A DNA stretch of 10,312 nt from Acetofilamentum sp. (GCA_020720525.1 DYON01000079.1:1-10312), one strand, 5' to 3'. Shown: positions 1 through 7,709, counted from the stretch's first letter. Program-made: numbers and translations. Notes: generated by a model not told the origin, from the sequence alone.

Positions 1-32
1 ACGTTAAAATTACGGAATGGGAGGGGATTTCT

Positions 33-50
33 ATTCATAAAAAAATGAAT
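33..50 (+). terminator. weak AT-rich hairpin followed by a T-rich tract
   Basis: A perfect 6-bp inverted repeat (ATTCAT, six A, ATGAAT) is followed on the plus strand by TTTCTTTTTC. It could be a weak intrinsic terminator for a plus-strand gene ending near the left edge. The stem is short and AT-rich, and in an AT-rich intergenic stretch this can occur by chance. Nothing else in 1-205 could be supported. Confidence 0.22.
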
Positions 51-205
51 TTTCTTTTTCAACAAGGATAGATAAAATTAAAAGTAATGATAGGTTGATA
101 TAATCTGTTGTTGCGTTTTATTCAAAATATACCATCTAAGATTCTGATTTGATGAGGCTATGCTACTAATTTTATTTTGGCTGATGAATTCTATCTTTTT
201 GAAGA

Positions 206-697
206 TTACTCCAAATCGATACCGTTTGCAACGCAAAAAGTATCCATTTCGCGATAATATGTGTCGAGAAAAAGACTTTCTTTGAGTTCAACAATGTCGA
301 AAATCTTTTCCATTTCGTTAATATCGGCATCGCCAATGGTTTCGCGATACATAATTGCAACAGCTTTGTGGTAGTCGGTTTCGAACGTGCGCAAATAGAA
401 ACGAAACAAATTCAGAGAAGCTTCGCGGTATTTTTCGGCACCTTTTGCTACTTGCTTTTTTTCGGTCGCTGCAATAACAGTTTCGGTCACATTCAACAAA
501 TTGTCGTATGCTTTCAAAATACTGTCGCCATCGAATAGCGCAATGGCATTGTTGAAATTGGCTACTTCGTTGTCGATTTGTTCGGACTGATGCTGTATAA
601 ACAAATCGTATTCTATCGCAAGACTGTTTTTGCTGGTTTGCGTCATAGCCTGGTTGCTTATTATCCCGAATAGTATTGCTATTGCAGTGCGGACCAT
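206..697 (-). CDS. small exported helical protein of unknown function
   Basis: Encodes 163 aa from the ATG at 697. The reading frame is open to 814, but the extra N-terminus does not look like protein. Starting at 697 instead puts a classical signal peptide at the N-terminus: MVRT, then a hydrophobic stretch AIAILFGII, with cleavage probably near AMTQ (about residue 20). The mature part is almost all helical and rich in charged and aromatic residues, with no catalytic motif that I can see; it probably sits in the periplasm or on the surface. The central segment YREASLNLFRFY (90-101) and the C-terminal region recall from memory the LIC11966 family of putative surface proteins; this is a weak impression and not an assignment. 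It lies 171 bp downstream of the RND pump on the same strand, so it may be read through from the efflux operon or have its own promoter (TACCTTTA, 710-717). A role in efflux is not shown. Confidence 0.72.
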   Translation of the reverse strand: MVRTAIAILFGIISNQAMTQTSKNSLAIEYDLFIQHQSEQIDNEVANFNNAIALFDGDSILKAYDNLLNVTETVIAATEKKQVAKGAEKYREASLNLFRFYLRTFETDYHKAVAIMYRETIGDADINEMEKIFDIVELKESLFLDTYYREMDTFCVANGIDLE

Positions 698-709
698 CCG
701 AATTTTTTG

Positions 710-717
710 TAAAGGTA
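710..717 (-). promoter_or_regulatory. possible -7 box for the small exported protein
   Basis: On the minus strand this reads TACCTTTA, one base off the Bacteroidetes -7 consensus TAnnTTTG, 12 bp upstream of the ATG at 697. No convincing -33 TTTG is placed upstream. It would support the start at 697 and transcription independent of the efflux operon, but it is weak. Confidence 0.25.
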
Positions 718-723
718 GGAAGA

Positions 724-752
724 TTTGCATAAAGCAGAAAATAATACTTTTG
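724..752 (+). promoter_or_regulatory. plus-strand Bacteroidetes-type promoter match, antisense to the operon
   Basis: TTTG (724-727), a 17-bp spacer and TACTTTTG (745-752) match the -33/-7 consensus. Transcription would start near 757 and run into the 3' end of the RND gene in antisense. No credible plus-strand ORF lies downstream, so this is either an antisense or small RNA promoter or a chance match in AT-rich DNA. Confidence 0.3.
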
Positions 753-868
753 CGATAGCCAATTCCATACCAATTGAACATCGAGCGTGTGATAAAACCA
801 GTTTCTGTTCTCATTCCTGCTGCATGAACCAGCGGACGAATGGGCTACCACAAATTGATGTTGCCGTT

Positions 869-3800
869 TTATGAATGTGATACAACAATTCGCTGCTTCA
901 ACCGACGACGGTTCAGACGGCGTTTGATGCGCATTTTCATTGCGTTGTGAATGAGATACACCGCCGGCACAAACACCAAAGTGAGGAATGTGGCAAAGGA
1001 AAGTCCAAACACAATAGTCCACGACAACGGTCCCCAGAAAGCCACATTGTCGCCACCGAAGTAGATTTGTGGATCCCAACTCGACAGCAGTGTTTCGAAA
1101 TTGATATTGAAACCAACCGCTAGTGGAATAAGACCTAAAATGGTAGCTATAGCGGTTAAAATCACAGGTGTTAATCGGGTGGCAGCGGCTTTGGCAATGG
1201 CCTCGCGGGTTTTCATGCCTTGCGCCAGAAGCTTGTCGGAAAACTCCACAATGAGAATCCCATTTCGCACCACAATGCCCGCCAGTGCTATAACCCCAAT
1301 CCCAGTCATAATAACAGAAACAGGCATCCCAAAAATCATGATTCCGAGCAATACGCCGATGAGCGATAAAACAATTTCGCTCAAAATAATCAAGGTTTTT
1401 CCGGTGCTGTTGAATTGGGTAATCAGAATAAAGAAAATGAGACCCAGCGCAATTACCATGGCTTTCGACAAGAAATCCATGCTTTCTTTCATTTTTTCCT
1501 GCTCGCCAGTAAACTTAAATGATGTACCTGGCGAAAACTTGAAATTGCGCGATGCCGACTGAATATCCTTAATGATTTCGTTGGCGTTGTAGCCAGCAAC
1601 GACTTCGGAAGAAATGGTAATCGAACGCTTGTTGTCAACACGTCGAATACCGCCATACGAATTGGCATATTTCACTTTTACCATCGACGAAATGGGCATC
1701 TCTTTTACGCGTCCTGTGGCCATATCGCGGAAAGTGATGTTCATGTTCAAAACGTTGTCGAGATTTTGGCGATACTCTTCGCTAAAGCGAAGCATGATGG
1801 GGTATTCGTCTTCGAGCACTTTGAATTTAGAAATTTCCTTTCCGTAAATAGCAGTACGCAGCGCCATTCCGATGGTGAAGGTGTTTACTCCTTCGGCATT
1901 GGCTTTGGCTCGATCGAGTTCCACAATAATTTCGGGCTTTGCTTCCTGAAGATCCGACTTGAGCTCCTGAATTCCACCGATACCCGACTGATTGATGAAT
2001 TCAATAAAACGATCGGCATCGTCAATCAGCATATCAATATCTTCGGAGTACATTTCAATGTTGATGGGCTTTCCAGCAGGAGGTCCCATTCTATTTTTTT
2101 CTATGGTGATAACTGCACCTGGAATATTGTCAACCGCTTCGCGAATTTTATCGATGTACGGCATGGTGTGACCCAAGCGGAATTTGGTTTCCACAAAGTT
2201 TACAGTCACCAACGCTTTTTCGGGAGTTACTGCACGGTCGAAACTGTTGGGGTCGGCACCCGAAGCCACTTTGGTAATAATCGACTCGACATCGGGATTA
2301 TTGCTTCCAACCACTTCGGAAACACGTTTTTCAACAATCCTCGAAATGCTGTCGGTTACCATCACATCGGTTCCTGGAGGCATTTTTACCAACACGTTAA
2401 TCTGGTTGGGATCGTTGTCGGGGAAGAAAATAACTTTTGTTCCGCTGAAGGCAAACAGTACCAACGTTACAATAAACAAGACCAGAGTGCCCCACATAAC
2501 ACGGTAAGCATGACGACCTTTCAACACCCAAGCAATGGCACGTTCGTAACGTTTCACGATGCGAGGCCACAGATTGTGCTGAAAGCGATAAATGGCTTTG
2601 GCAGTCCACAGTTTGTAAAAGATAACAATGACAAACATGATGATTAAAATGTTGCCCACGATAGGAACATTCACCAAATGAAATAAGGTGGCTGGAATGA
2701 GGAACCATGAAGCAAATTTAAGTACATATTTCCAGCTGATTTTCCCAGGCACTTTGTGCTCGTCGTCTTTCATAAAGTTTACAGCAAACACAGGATTAAT
2801 CAAGTAAGCCACAATCAAAGAAGCAAAAAGTGCTACAATAATCGTTACGGGTAAGTAGTGCATAAATTGACCAATCATTCCAGGCCAGAAAGCCAACGGG
2901 AAGAACGGTGCCAGCGTGGTAAGGGTTCCGCTCAAGATGGGATAAAACACTTCGCCAGCCGCATATTTTGCCGCTTTGCGAATGTCGGGAATGGTCTTAT
3001 GCATTCGATAGGTGTTTTCAATAACCACAATGGCATCATCGACAATAATACCGAGCGAGAAAATGAAGGCAAACATCACTATCATGTTCATGGTGAAACC
3101 AAGTCCAGGAATGACAATGTAGGAAACAAGAATCGAAAGAGGTACAGCCAAAGCCACGAAAAACGCATTGCTGATTCCCATGAAAAACATGAGAATAATA
3201 AACACCAGCAAAAAACCGATGATGATGGTATTGTTAAGTTCTTCGAGTGTGTTGCGTGTGTGACGGCTCGAGTCGCCAGTTTTCTCAATAATAATGTCTT
3301 CGGGAAGTGTGGACAGTTTTAGCTCCTCCAGAATTTCATTGATTTTATCGTTGGCGTTGAGCAGGTTTTGTCCGGTTTTCTTAATCACATTGAGCAGAAT
3401 CACATTCTTTCCGTCGAAGCGGGCATAGCTTTCCTGATCTTTGAAACCATTTTTGATTTCGGCAATGTCTTTCAGATAAATCTGTCCGCCCGTGGGCGAG
3501 GTCAGCACAATTGAATACAAATCGGACAATTCGAGAAATTGACCTTTGACCGAGATGGAGCTTTTGACACCATTTTGCGAAATACTACCAGAGGCAATGG
3601 TAGCATTTTCGGCCGCCACAGCTCTTTCAATGTCGGTGAAAGTCAATCCAGCGGCTTTCATTTTATTGAGGTCAACATTGAGTTGAATTTCGCGATCGAG
3701 CGCACCAATGATGTCAACACGAGTAATTTCGGGCAACGACTCTATGCGATCTTGAATGATTTCGGCATACTTCTTCAACGATTCGAGGTCATAATCGCCC

Positions 3801-4258
3801 GAAAGGTTGATGGTCATGATGGGAATTTCGCTCAGGTCGATTTCATTAATCATCGGGGCGGTAAGCAAATCGCTGGGCAATTCAGATGTGGCTTTATCGA
3901 CCGCGTCGCGGACTTTATCCTTGGCTTCACGAACTTCGATTCCGGTTTCAAATTCCACCACAACGCTTGAGAAATCTTGTACCGAGTTGCTCGATATTTT
4001 CTTGACGCCGCTGATACTTTTAATTTGTTTTTCGAGTGGGCGAGTTACTAAATTTTCAATGTCCTTGGGCGAAGTCCCAGGATAAATGGTGGACACCATA
4101 ATGGTGGGAATTACCACTTCGGGCATTTGCTCTTTAGGTATGGAGCGATAGCTCATGATTCCAACCAGCACAATTAGAATAGCCAGCACATACACACTGG
4201 TATTATTGTCAATTGCCCAGCTCGAACCAATAAACTCTCTATGTTTCGTCTTTTTCAT
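869..4258 (-). CDS. RND-family efflux pump, inner-membrane permease (AcrB/HAE-1-like)
   Basis: At 1129 aa this is a full-length RND permease, longer than E. coli AcrB (1049 aa). It would export substrates from periplasm and inner membrane using proton influx. TM1 is at about residues 21-38, followed by the porter-domain motif YPGTSPKDIENLVTRPLE (59-76). TM4 carries GIIVDDAIVVIEN, with D407 and D408 matching the AcrB proton-relay aspartates. TM10-11 carry R1028 and T1035 at the AcrB R971 and T978 positions, while the AcrB K940 position is arginine (R998). A second periplasmic half (about 609-925) and TM8-12 follow, ending in a basic tail. Between TM6 and TM7 (about 497-587) lies an enlarged linker with two further hydrophobic stretches (about 512-530 and 533-550). 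The gene starts 20 bp after the adaptor stop and should be co-transcribed with it. Drug, bile-salt, lipid or other substrates are all possible. Confidence 0.95.
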   Translation of the reverse strand: MKKTKHREFIGSSWAIDNNTSVYVLAILIVLVGIMSYRSIPKEQMPEVVIPTIMVSTIYPGTSPKDIENLVTRPLEKQIKSISGVKKISSNSVQDFSSVVVEFETGIEVREAKDKVRDAVDKATSELPSDLLTAPMINEIDLSEIPIMTINLSGDYDLESLKKYAEIIQDRIESLPEITRVDIIGALDREIQLNVDLNKMKAAGLTFTDIERAVAAENATIASGSISQNGVKSSISVKGQFLELSDLYSIVLTSPTGGQIYLKDIAEIKNGFKDQESYARFDGKNVILLNVIKKTGQNLLNANDKINEILEELKLSTLPEDIIIEKTGDSSRHTRNTLEELNNTIIIGFLLVFIILMFFMGISNAFFVALAVPLSILVSYIVIPGLGFTMNMIVMFAFIFSLGIIVDDAIVVIENTYRMHKTIPDIRKAAKYAAGEVFYPILSGTLTTLAPFFPLAFWPGMIGQFMHYLPVTIIVALFASLIVAYLINPVFAVNFMKDDEHKVPGKISWKYVLKFASWFLIPATLFHLVNVPIVGNILIIMFVIVIFYKLWTAKAIYRFQHNLWPRIVKRYERAIAWVLKGRHAYRVMWGTLVLFIVTLVLFAFSGTKVIFFPDNDPNQINVLVKMPPGTDVMVTDSISRIVEKRVSEVVGSNNPDVESIITKVASGADPNSFDRAVTPEKALVTVNFVETKFRLGHTMPYIDKIREAVDNIPGAVITIEKNRMGPPAGKPINIEMYSEDIDMLIDDADRFIEFINQSGIGGIQELKSDLQEAKPEIIVELDRAKANAEGVNTFTIGMALRTAIYGKEISKFKVLEDEYPIMLRFSEEYRQNLDNVLNMNITFRDMATGRVKEMPISSMVKVKYANSYGGIRRVDNKRSITISSEVVAGYNANEIIKDIQSASRNFKFSPGTSFKFTGEQEKMKESMDFLSKAMVIALGLIFFILITQFNSTGKTLIILSEIVLSLIGVLLGIMIFGMPVSVIMTGIGVIALAGIVVRNGILIVEFSDKLLAQGMKTREAIAKAAATRLTPVILTAIATILGLIPLAVGFNINFETLLSSWDPQIYFGGDNVAFWGPLSWTIVFGLSFATFLTLVFVPAVYLIHNAMKMRIKRRLNRRRLKQRIVVSHS

Positions 4259-4278
4259 AATTGATGAATGTTGTGGGA

Positions 4279-5412
4279 TTATTTATCGAACGCAATATTA
4301 AGTTCAGTACCGTCTTTCAGTGTATTGAATCCCATAACCACCACACGGTCGCCTTTTTTGAGACCCGAAAGAATTTCGACATTGCCATCATACACTTCGC
4401 CAGTTTTCACGATTCGTTTTTCGGCAATTTCCTTTTTGCCTTTTTTCACGGCAACATAAACATAATCGCCTTTCGAAGAGGTCTGAACCACATTTTGTGG
4501 TACCACCATGGCTTCGGGATTCGAATAAATGTTGATTTTCATCACAGCAATCATATTGGCGCGATACTCCATGCCTTTGGCTGGTGGCAACACACATTCG
4601 ATGCGGAATGAACGGCTGCTTGGGCTGATGTATTTACTCACAAACGATAGCGGAGCTTCTGTTTCGTAGTTAAGGTCGGGAAACGACACCATCACTTTGC
4701 TGCCAACGGTCAGATTTTTCGTGTAGGTTTCGCTCACTTCGGTAGTTACTTTCACTTTGGCGAAATTCACTACACGGAATGCTGGTGCACCAGGAGCTGC
4801 CGAAGAACCAACTTTTACATTCACTTCTTCAACGCGACCCGAAATGGGCGATGTGATGTAGTTCATGGCAATCTGCTGCTTTAGCGTAGCTACACGGTTT
4901 TGCATGCCTTCGAAATTGTTTTTGGCTTGCAAGTATTGTATTTCGCTGCCAATGTTTTGTTCCCACAACGATTTCTGACGCTTGTAAATGTCTTCGAGAA
5001 ATGTTGTTTGCTGTTCGAGTTCAGCCAGCGACTGATACAACACCGACGCATCCATGACCGCCAGCGTTTGACCGCGATACACTGTTTGGCCTTCTTTGAC
5101 ATAAACGGCAGTGATAACGCCCACCGTTTTGGCGGTCGCGATCACGTTTTCGTCGCCATCAACTTTGCCTTGCAAATCGAGATACGACACAAAGCCTGCG
5201 CTGTCGAGTTCTTGCACCTGCACCTGAACACTTTTATCGACAACCAGCAAACCTTCGGCAATCAAATTTTGTTCGAGCTCGTTTATTTCTTTGGTAATTT
5301 TTTCGCGTTCTTTTTTAAGATCGTCGAGTTTATTGAGGCGATCGTCGTTGCTTTTTTGATTACATGCGGCAAGCGCAAACGCCATCAACATTATTATTCC
5401 AAACTGTTTCAT
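4279..5412 (-). CDS. RND efflux periplasmic adaptor (membrane fusion protein), lipoprotein
   Basis: This 377-aa adaptor would link the RND pump to the outer-membrane channel in the periplasm. The N-terminus MKQFGIIMLMAFALAAC is a lipoprotein signal peptide with lipobox ALAAC, so the mature protein begins at lipidated Cys17. A charged, probably coiled-coil stretch follows (about 21-52). The two halves of the lipoyl/barrel-sandwich domain are visible at about 90-120 (GVITAVYVKEGQTVYRGQ) and 183-203 (ITSPISGRVEEVNVKVGSS), with an alpha-helical hairpin between them (about 122-182). A beta-barrel domain (about 217-295) and a membrane-proximal domain (about 300-375, ending LKKGDRVVVMGFNTLKDGTEL) complete the HlyD/AcrA fold. 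It sits 15 bp after the channel gene and 20 bp before the pump gene, the usual operonic arrangement. The assignment is firm; the substrate is unknown. Confidence 0.93.
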   Translation of the reverse strand: MKQFGIIMLMAFALAACNQKSNDDRLNKLDDLKKEREKITKEINELEQNLIAEGLLVVDKSVQVQVQELDSAGFVSYLDLQGKVDGDENVIATAKTVGVITAVYVKEGQTVYRGQTLAVMDASVLYQSLAELEQQTTFLEDIYKRQKSLWEQNIGSEIQYLQAKNNFEGMQNRVATLKQQIAMNYITSPISGRVEEVNVKVGSSAAPGAPAFRVVNFAKVKVTTEVSETYTKNLTVGSKVMVSFPDLNYETEAPLSFVSKYISPSSRSFRIECVLPPAKGMEYRANMIAVMKINIYSNPEAMVVPQNVVQTSSKGDYVYVAVKKGKKEIAEKRIVKTGEVYDGNVEILSGLKKGDRVVVMGFNTLKDGTELNIAFDK

Positions 5413-5427
5413 ATCGATTCGATTTTT

Positions 5428-6810
5428 TTAATTTTCAAGTAATTTTTCCATTTTGTTTTTCGCAACAATGAGTTCGAACATAGCCGCAAAATAGTTGCTT
5501 TGCGATGTTTGATACTGCATCTGCGCCTGAGTGAGTTCCATGCTACTGGCTATACCTTCGCGGTATTTAATCATGGTTTTCTCAAAAATTTTGTTGGTGA
5601 GGTTCACATTTTGCTTTTCGTGGTTGTATTTGTCGATTGCCGATAAATACGAAATTCGCGCTTGCTCATACTGCAACTTGAGCGATTCGGACACCATATT
5701 GCGTGTGGTTATGCTTTTTTCGACATTTAATTGGGCTTGCTGAACTTTTGAATGGCGGATTCCACTACTCCAAATTGGTATTTCGAGTTTGAAGCCAACC
5801 AATGTGGTGGGATACCAACTTTGATCTCCGCTAAAAAAATTGAATTTATTGCTCATGGCTTTGTTGGAGTATGAAAAAAAACCAGTAAGCGATGGCAAAT
5901 AGGTCGATTGCTCCCGTTTAAGCGACAGTTGCTGCAATTTCACCTGTGTTTCCATAATCTGATAGTCGATGCTGCCAGTGGGATTGAACGCATCTTCGGT
6001 TAAAACCATCGTTTTTCCATTCATGATGCCTTCCAAATTGTCGGTAAGCCTTATTTGCTGAGTCATGGGCATTCCAATTTGGAATTTCAACAACATACTT
6101 GCGCCTTCTATCTGCCGCCTCAACGAACTCACAGCATTTTCGAGAGTCGAAACATTCAATCGGATTTGATCTACATTAATTTCCTCCACAAAACCTTGCT
6201 TGTACATAATTTCCGATTCATTGAGGAGTTTTTTAAAACTAAGCAGATTAGAATCGAGCAAACTCGTATTTTCTTGAAGAGATAAGATTAAACAATAGGT
6301 CTCGGTGATTGAATAGCGAATATCGGTTTGATTTTTCTGAAGACTTTGCTCAGACATGCTTCCGAAAACTTTCGACGCTTGCAGTCCTACTATATATTGT
6401 CCGCTAAAAATAAGCTGCGACAGCGTTGTACCAAACGAAGCATTGTGCTGAGTTCCGAATTGCACCGGAAAAAACTGCGCATCGCTCGCCGAGGGCATCT
6501 GTGCTGGAGTTATTAACCCCTCTTGCAATAAAACACCATAAACCGACGGGCTGATGAAGTCGGGCAACAATGAGGTAGGAATGTTGAGAAAATTCTGATA
6601 CTCAACCGATCCACTTATCTGGGGCAATCCAATGGCGGTTGTTTCCCATATTTTCTTTTTGGCAATTTCGACATCAACCTGCGCATTTTTGAGTGTAGGG
6701 CTGTTTTCCTGCGCATATTTGCATGCTTGGTCGAGCGATAAATCCATCATATCTTGGGCTTGCAATGCCGAAAATGTTAGCAAAAAGCCCGCAACAATTA
6801 ATAGTCTCAT
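5428..6810 (-). CDS. TolC-family outer-membrane efflux channel
   Basis: Encodes 460 aa, normal for the outer-membrane factor family. The N-terminus MRLLIVAGFLLTFSALQAQ is a signal peptide, with cleavage likely around residues 18-19. The mature protein opens with MDLSLDQACKYAQENSPTL, typical of the first TolC helix. The family's internal duplication shows as two related segments: YKQGFVEEINVDQIRLNV (203-220) and YREGIASSMELTQAQMQY (416-433). Beta-strand regions lie at about 62-140 and 300-350, including YLPSLTGFFSYSN and LVGFKLEIPIWSSG, between long helical stretches that build the periplasmic tunnel. Its ATG overlaps the stop of the upstream regulator by 4 bp (ATGA, 6807-6810), implying translational coupling. 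With the adaptor and pump that follow it would form a complete envelope-spanning exporter. Confidence 0.93.
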   Translation of the reverse strand: MRLLIVAGFLLTFSALQAQDMMDLSLDQACKYAQENSPTLKNAQVDVEIAKKKIWETTAIGLPQISGSVEYQNFLNIPTSLLPDFISPSVYGVLLQEGLITPAQMPSASDAQFFPVQFGTQHNASFGTTLSQLIFSGQYIVGLQASKVFGSMSEQSLQKNQTDIRYSITETYCLILSLQENTSLLDSNLLSFKKLLNESEIMYKQGFVEEINVDQIRLNVSTLENAVSSLRRQIEGASMLLKFQIGMPMTQQIRLTDNLEGIMNGKTMVLTEDAFNPTGSIDYQIMETQVKLQQLSLKREQSTYLPSLTGFFSYSNKAMSNKFNFFSGDQSWYPTTLVGFKLEIPIWSSGIRHSKVQQAQLNVEKSITTRNMVSESLKLQYEQARISYLSAIDKYNHEKQNVNLTNKIFEKTMIKYREGIASSMELTQAQMQYQTSQSNYFAAMFELIVAKNKMEKLLEN

Positions 6811-7436
6811 TTTTGTTTGTTTAAATCTTTAAGTAGTTTGTTTTCAAGATATTCAAGGCCTTTCTTATTGGCAATCCCCCTGATGTGATAAATAAACAAT
6901 TCTTTTAAAATTTCTTCCATAGTTACATTTTTAAAAGCCTCGTTGTCCGAATCAATCATAAATACATGATCCATGCGTACCATATAAAAGTAAGCAATCA
7001 CTGCCGTGTTGAGGTCGGACCGATAAAGACCCTCTTTAATACCACGATTGAGATTCATGATAATATTCTGTATGATATGCTCCCTTTTATGGTCGGACAT
7101 TATTCGATGCGCTTCGGGGTAATACTTCTGAAGGTCGTAGGTAACCGAAGTATTGATGCGCCCAAACTTTTCAATCAGAATTTGGCTCACTTTCACCAAA
7201 ATATCGATTGCGTTTCCGTTATCGATGGCCAATCGCTGAAAGCATTCGTTCGTGTCGCTAATATGGTGTTTTAAAACCGATAATACCAAGTCTTTTTTAT
7301 CGGAAAAATACTGGTAAAGGGTTTTTTTCGACATTCCTAGATGCCTAGAAATATCGTCCATCGAAACACTCTTTATACCATATTTGATAAAGAGCTTCGA
7401 TGTTTCTTCCACTATGAAAACAATTTTTTCGTCCAT
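6807..7436 (-). CDS. TetR/AcrR-family transcriptional regulator of the efflux operon
   Basis: Encodes 209 aa, typical of TetR regulators. Residues 5-20 (IVFIVEETSKLFIKYG) form helix 1 and the helix-turn-helix spans about 24-44, with the family signature SMDDISRHLGMSKKTLYQYF followed by DKKDL. The remainder (about 50-209) is the all-helical ligand-binding and dimerisation domain, whose sequence is too variable to predict a ligand. As first gene of the operon, overlapping the channel gene by 4 bp, it most likely represses its own operon and is released by an exported or related compound. The ATG at 7436 is required because the next Met (residue 26) would remove helix 1. A -7 box only 4 bp upstream of this ATG suggests a leaderless or nearly leaderless transcript from that promoter. 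Confidence 0.92.
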   Translation of the reverse strand: MDEKIVFIVEETSKLFIKYGIKSVSMDDISRHLGMSKKTLYQYFSDKKDLVLSVLKHHISDTNECFQRLAIDNGNAIDILVKVSQILIEKFGRINTSVTYDLQKYYPEAHRIMSDHKREHIIQNIIMNLNRGIKEGLYRSDLNTAVIAYFYMVRMDHVFMIDSDNEAFKNVTMEEILKELFIYHIRGIANKKGLEYLENKLLKDLNKQK

Positions 7437-7440
7437 GGTG

Positions 7441-7448
7441 CAAAGATA
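7441..7448 (-). promoter_or_regulatory. -7 box of a tetR-proximal promoter
   Basis: The minus strand reads TATCTTTG, an exact match to TAnnTTTG, ending 4 nt before the ATG at 7436. Transcription would begin at or next to the start codon, giving a leaderless mRNA. No -33 TTTG is seen at the expected distance; that position is occupied by the AAACGTTT palindrome. Confidence 0.45.
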
Positions 7449-7467
7449 TAAACTTTTAAAACATTAG

Positions 7468-7475
7468 AAACGTTT
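7468..7475. promoter_or_regulatory. candidate TetR operator (AAACGTTT palindrome)
   Basis: AAACGTTT is a perfect 8-bp palindrome about 20 bp upstream of the tetR -7 box, where the -33 element should be. An overlapping looser repeat, AAAAC (7458-7462) and GTTTT (7472-7476), spans 19 bp, close to the usual size of a TetR dimer site. Position favours autorepression; the match itself is inference. Confidence 0.35.
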
Positions 7476-7578
7476 TGTGTTTAATTTTGTTTCCATAGTT
7501 TTCATTTTTTATACCAACCGACAAATTTTTTACATAGAACAAGCGCGATTGAACTCGGATTGGCTAAAATATATACAA

Positions 7579-7601
7579 GATTTTTGTGAGGATTTTTGTG
7601 A
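7579..7601. repeat. short tandem repeat, two copies of GATTTTTGTGA
   Basis: GATTTTTGTGA occurs at 7579-7589 and 7591-7601, a period of 12 bp with a single G between copies. It lies in the putative long leader of the tetR transcript. Two copies are not enough to call it functional. Confidence 0.5.
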
Positions 7602-7654
7602 TGAGTTTTTCATTGAAGATGTGTTTTGTTTTTGAAATTTTTTTGATTGCGAGG

Positions 7655-7683
7655 CAAAAGTATTGGAGAGTTAAAAACGCAAA
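7655..7683 (-). promoter_or_regulatory. distal promoter for the efflux operon
   Basis: On the minus strand TTTG (7680-7683), a 17-bp spacer and TACTTTTG (7655-7662) give one of the best matches in the window to the Bacteroidetes -33/-7 promoter. Transcription would start near 7650 and yield a leader of roughly 210 nt before the tetR ATG. Confidence 0.45.
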
Positions 7684-7709
7684 AACTGCAAAGCGGTAAA
7701 TGGCGGTTT

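Noticed and set aside
1..71. Possible 3' ends of a plus-strand gene entering from the left (frames stopping at 48 and 71)
   Set aside because: Only 15-22 codons are visible, two frames are equally possible, and neither is recognisable.
698..814. Extended N-terminus (39 residues) of the small exported protein
   Set aside because: It would bury the signal peptide, reads as non-coding, and spans the promoter-like sequence at 710-717.
698..868. Similarity between the ATACCAA-containing stretches at about 766-780 and 7511-7525 as a dispersed repeat
   Set aside because: Only seven bases are identical, with scattered matches beyond; not enough to support a repeat.
318..1079. Minus-strand ORF of 253 codons overlapping the RND 3' end and the small exported protein
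   Set aside because: Cys- and Ser-rich composition, no domain, and conflict with two better-supported frames.
1766..2647. Long plus-strand ORF of 293 codons antisense to the RND gene
   Set aside because: It lies wholly inside a strongly supported RND coding region, and its His/Phe/Asn-rich composition is typical of a reverse-strand shadow.
4900..5442. Plus-strand 180-codon ORF over the adaptor gene
   Set aside because: It is antisense to a recognised adaptor and shows no family features.
7482..7489. Plus-strand TAATTTTG, another -7 box match
   Set aside because: It has no -33 partner at the right distance and no plus-strand gene nearby; probably chance in AT-rich DNA.
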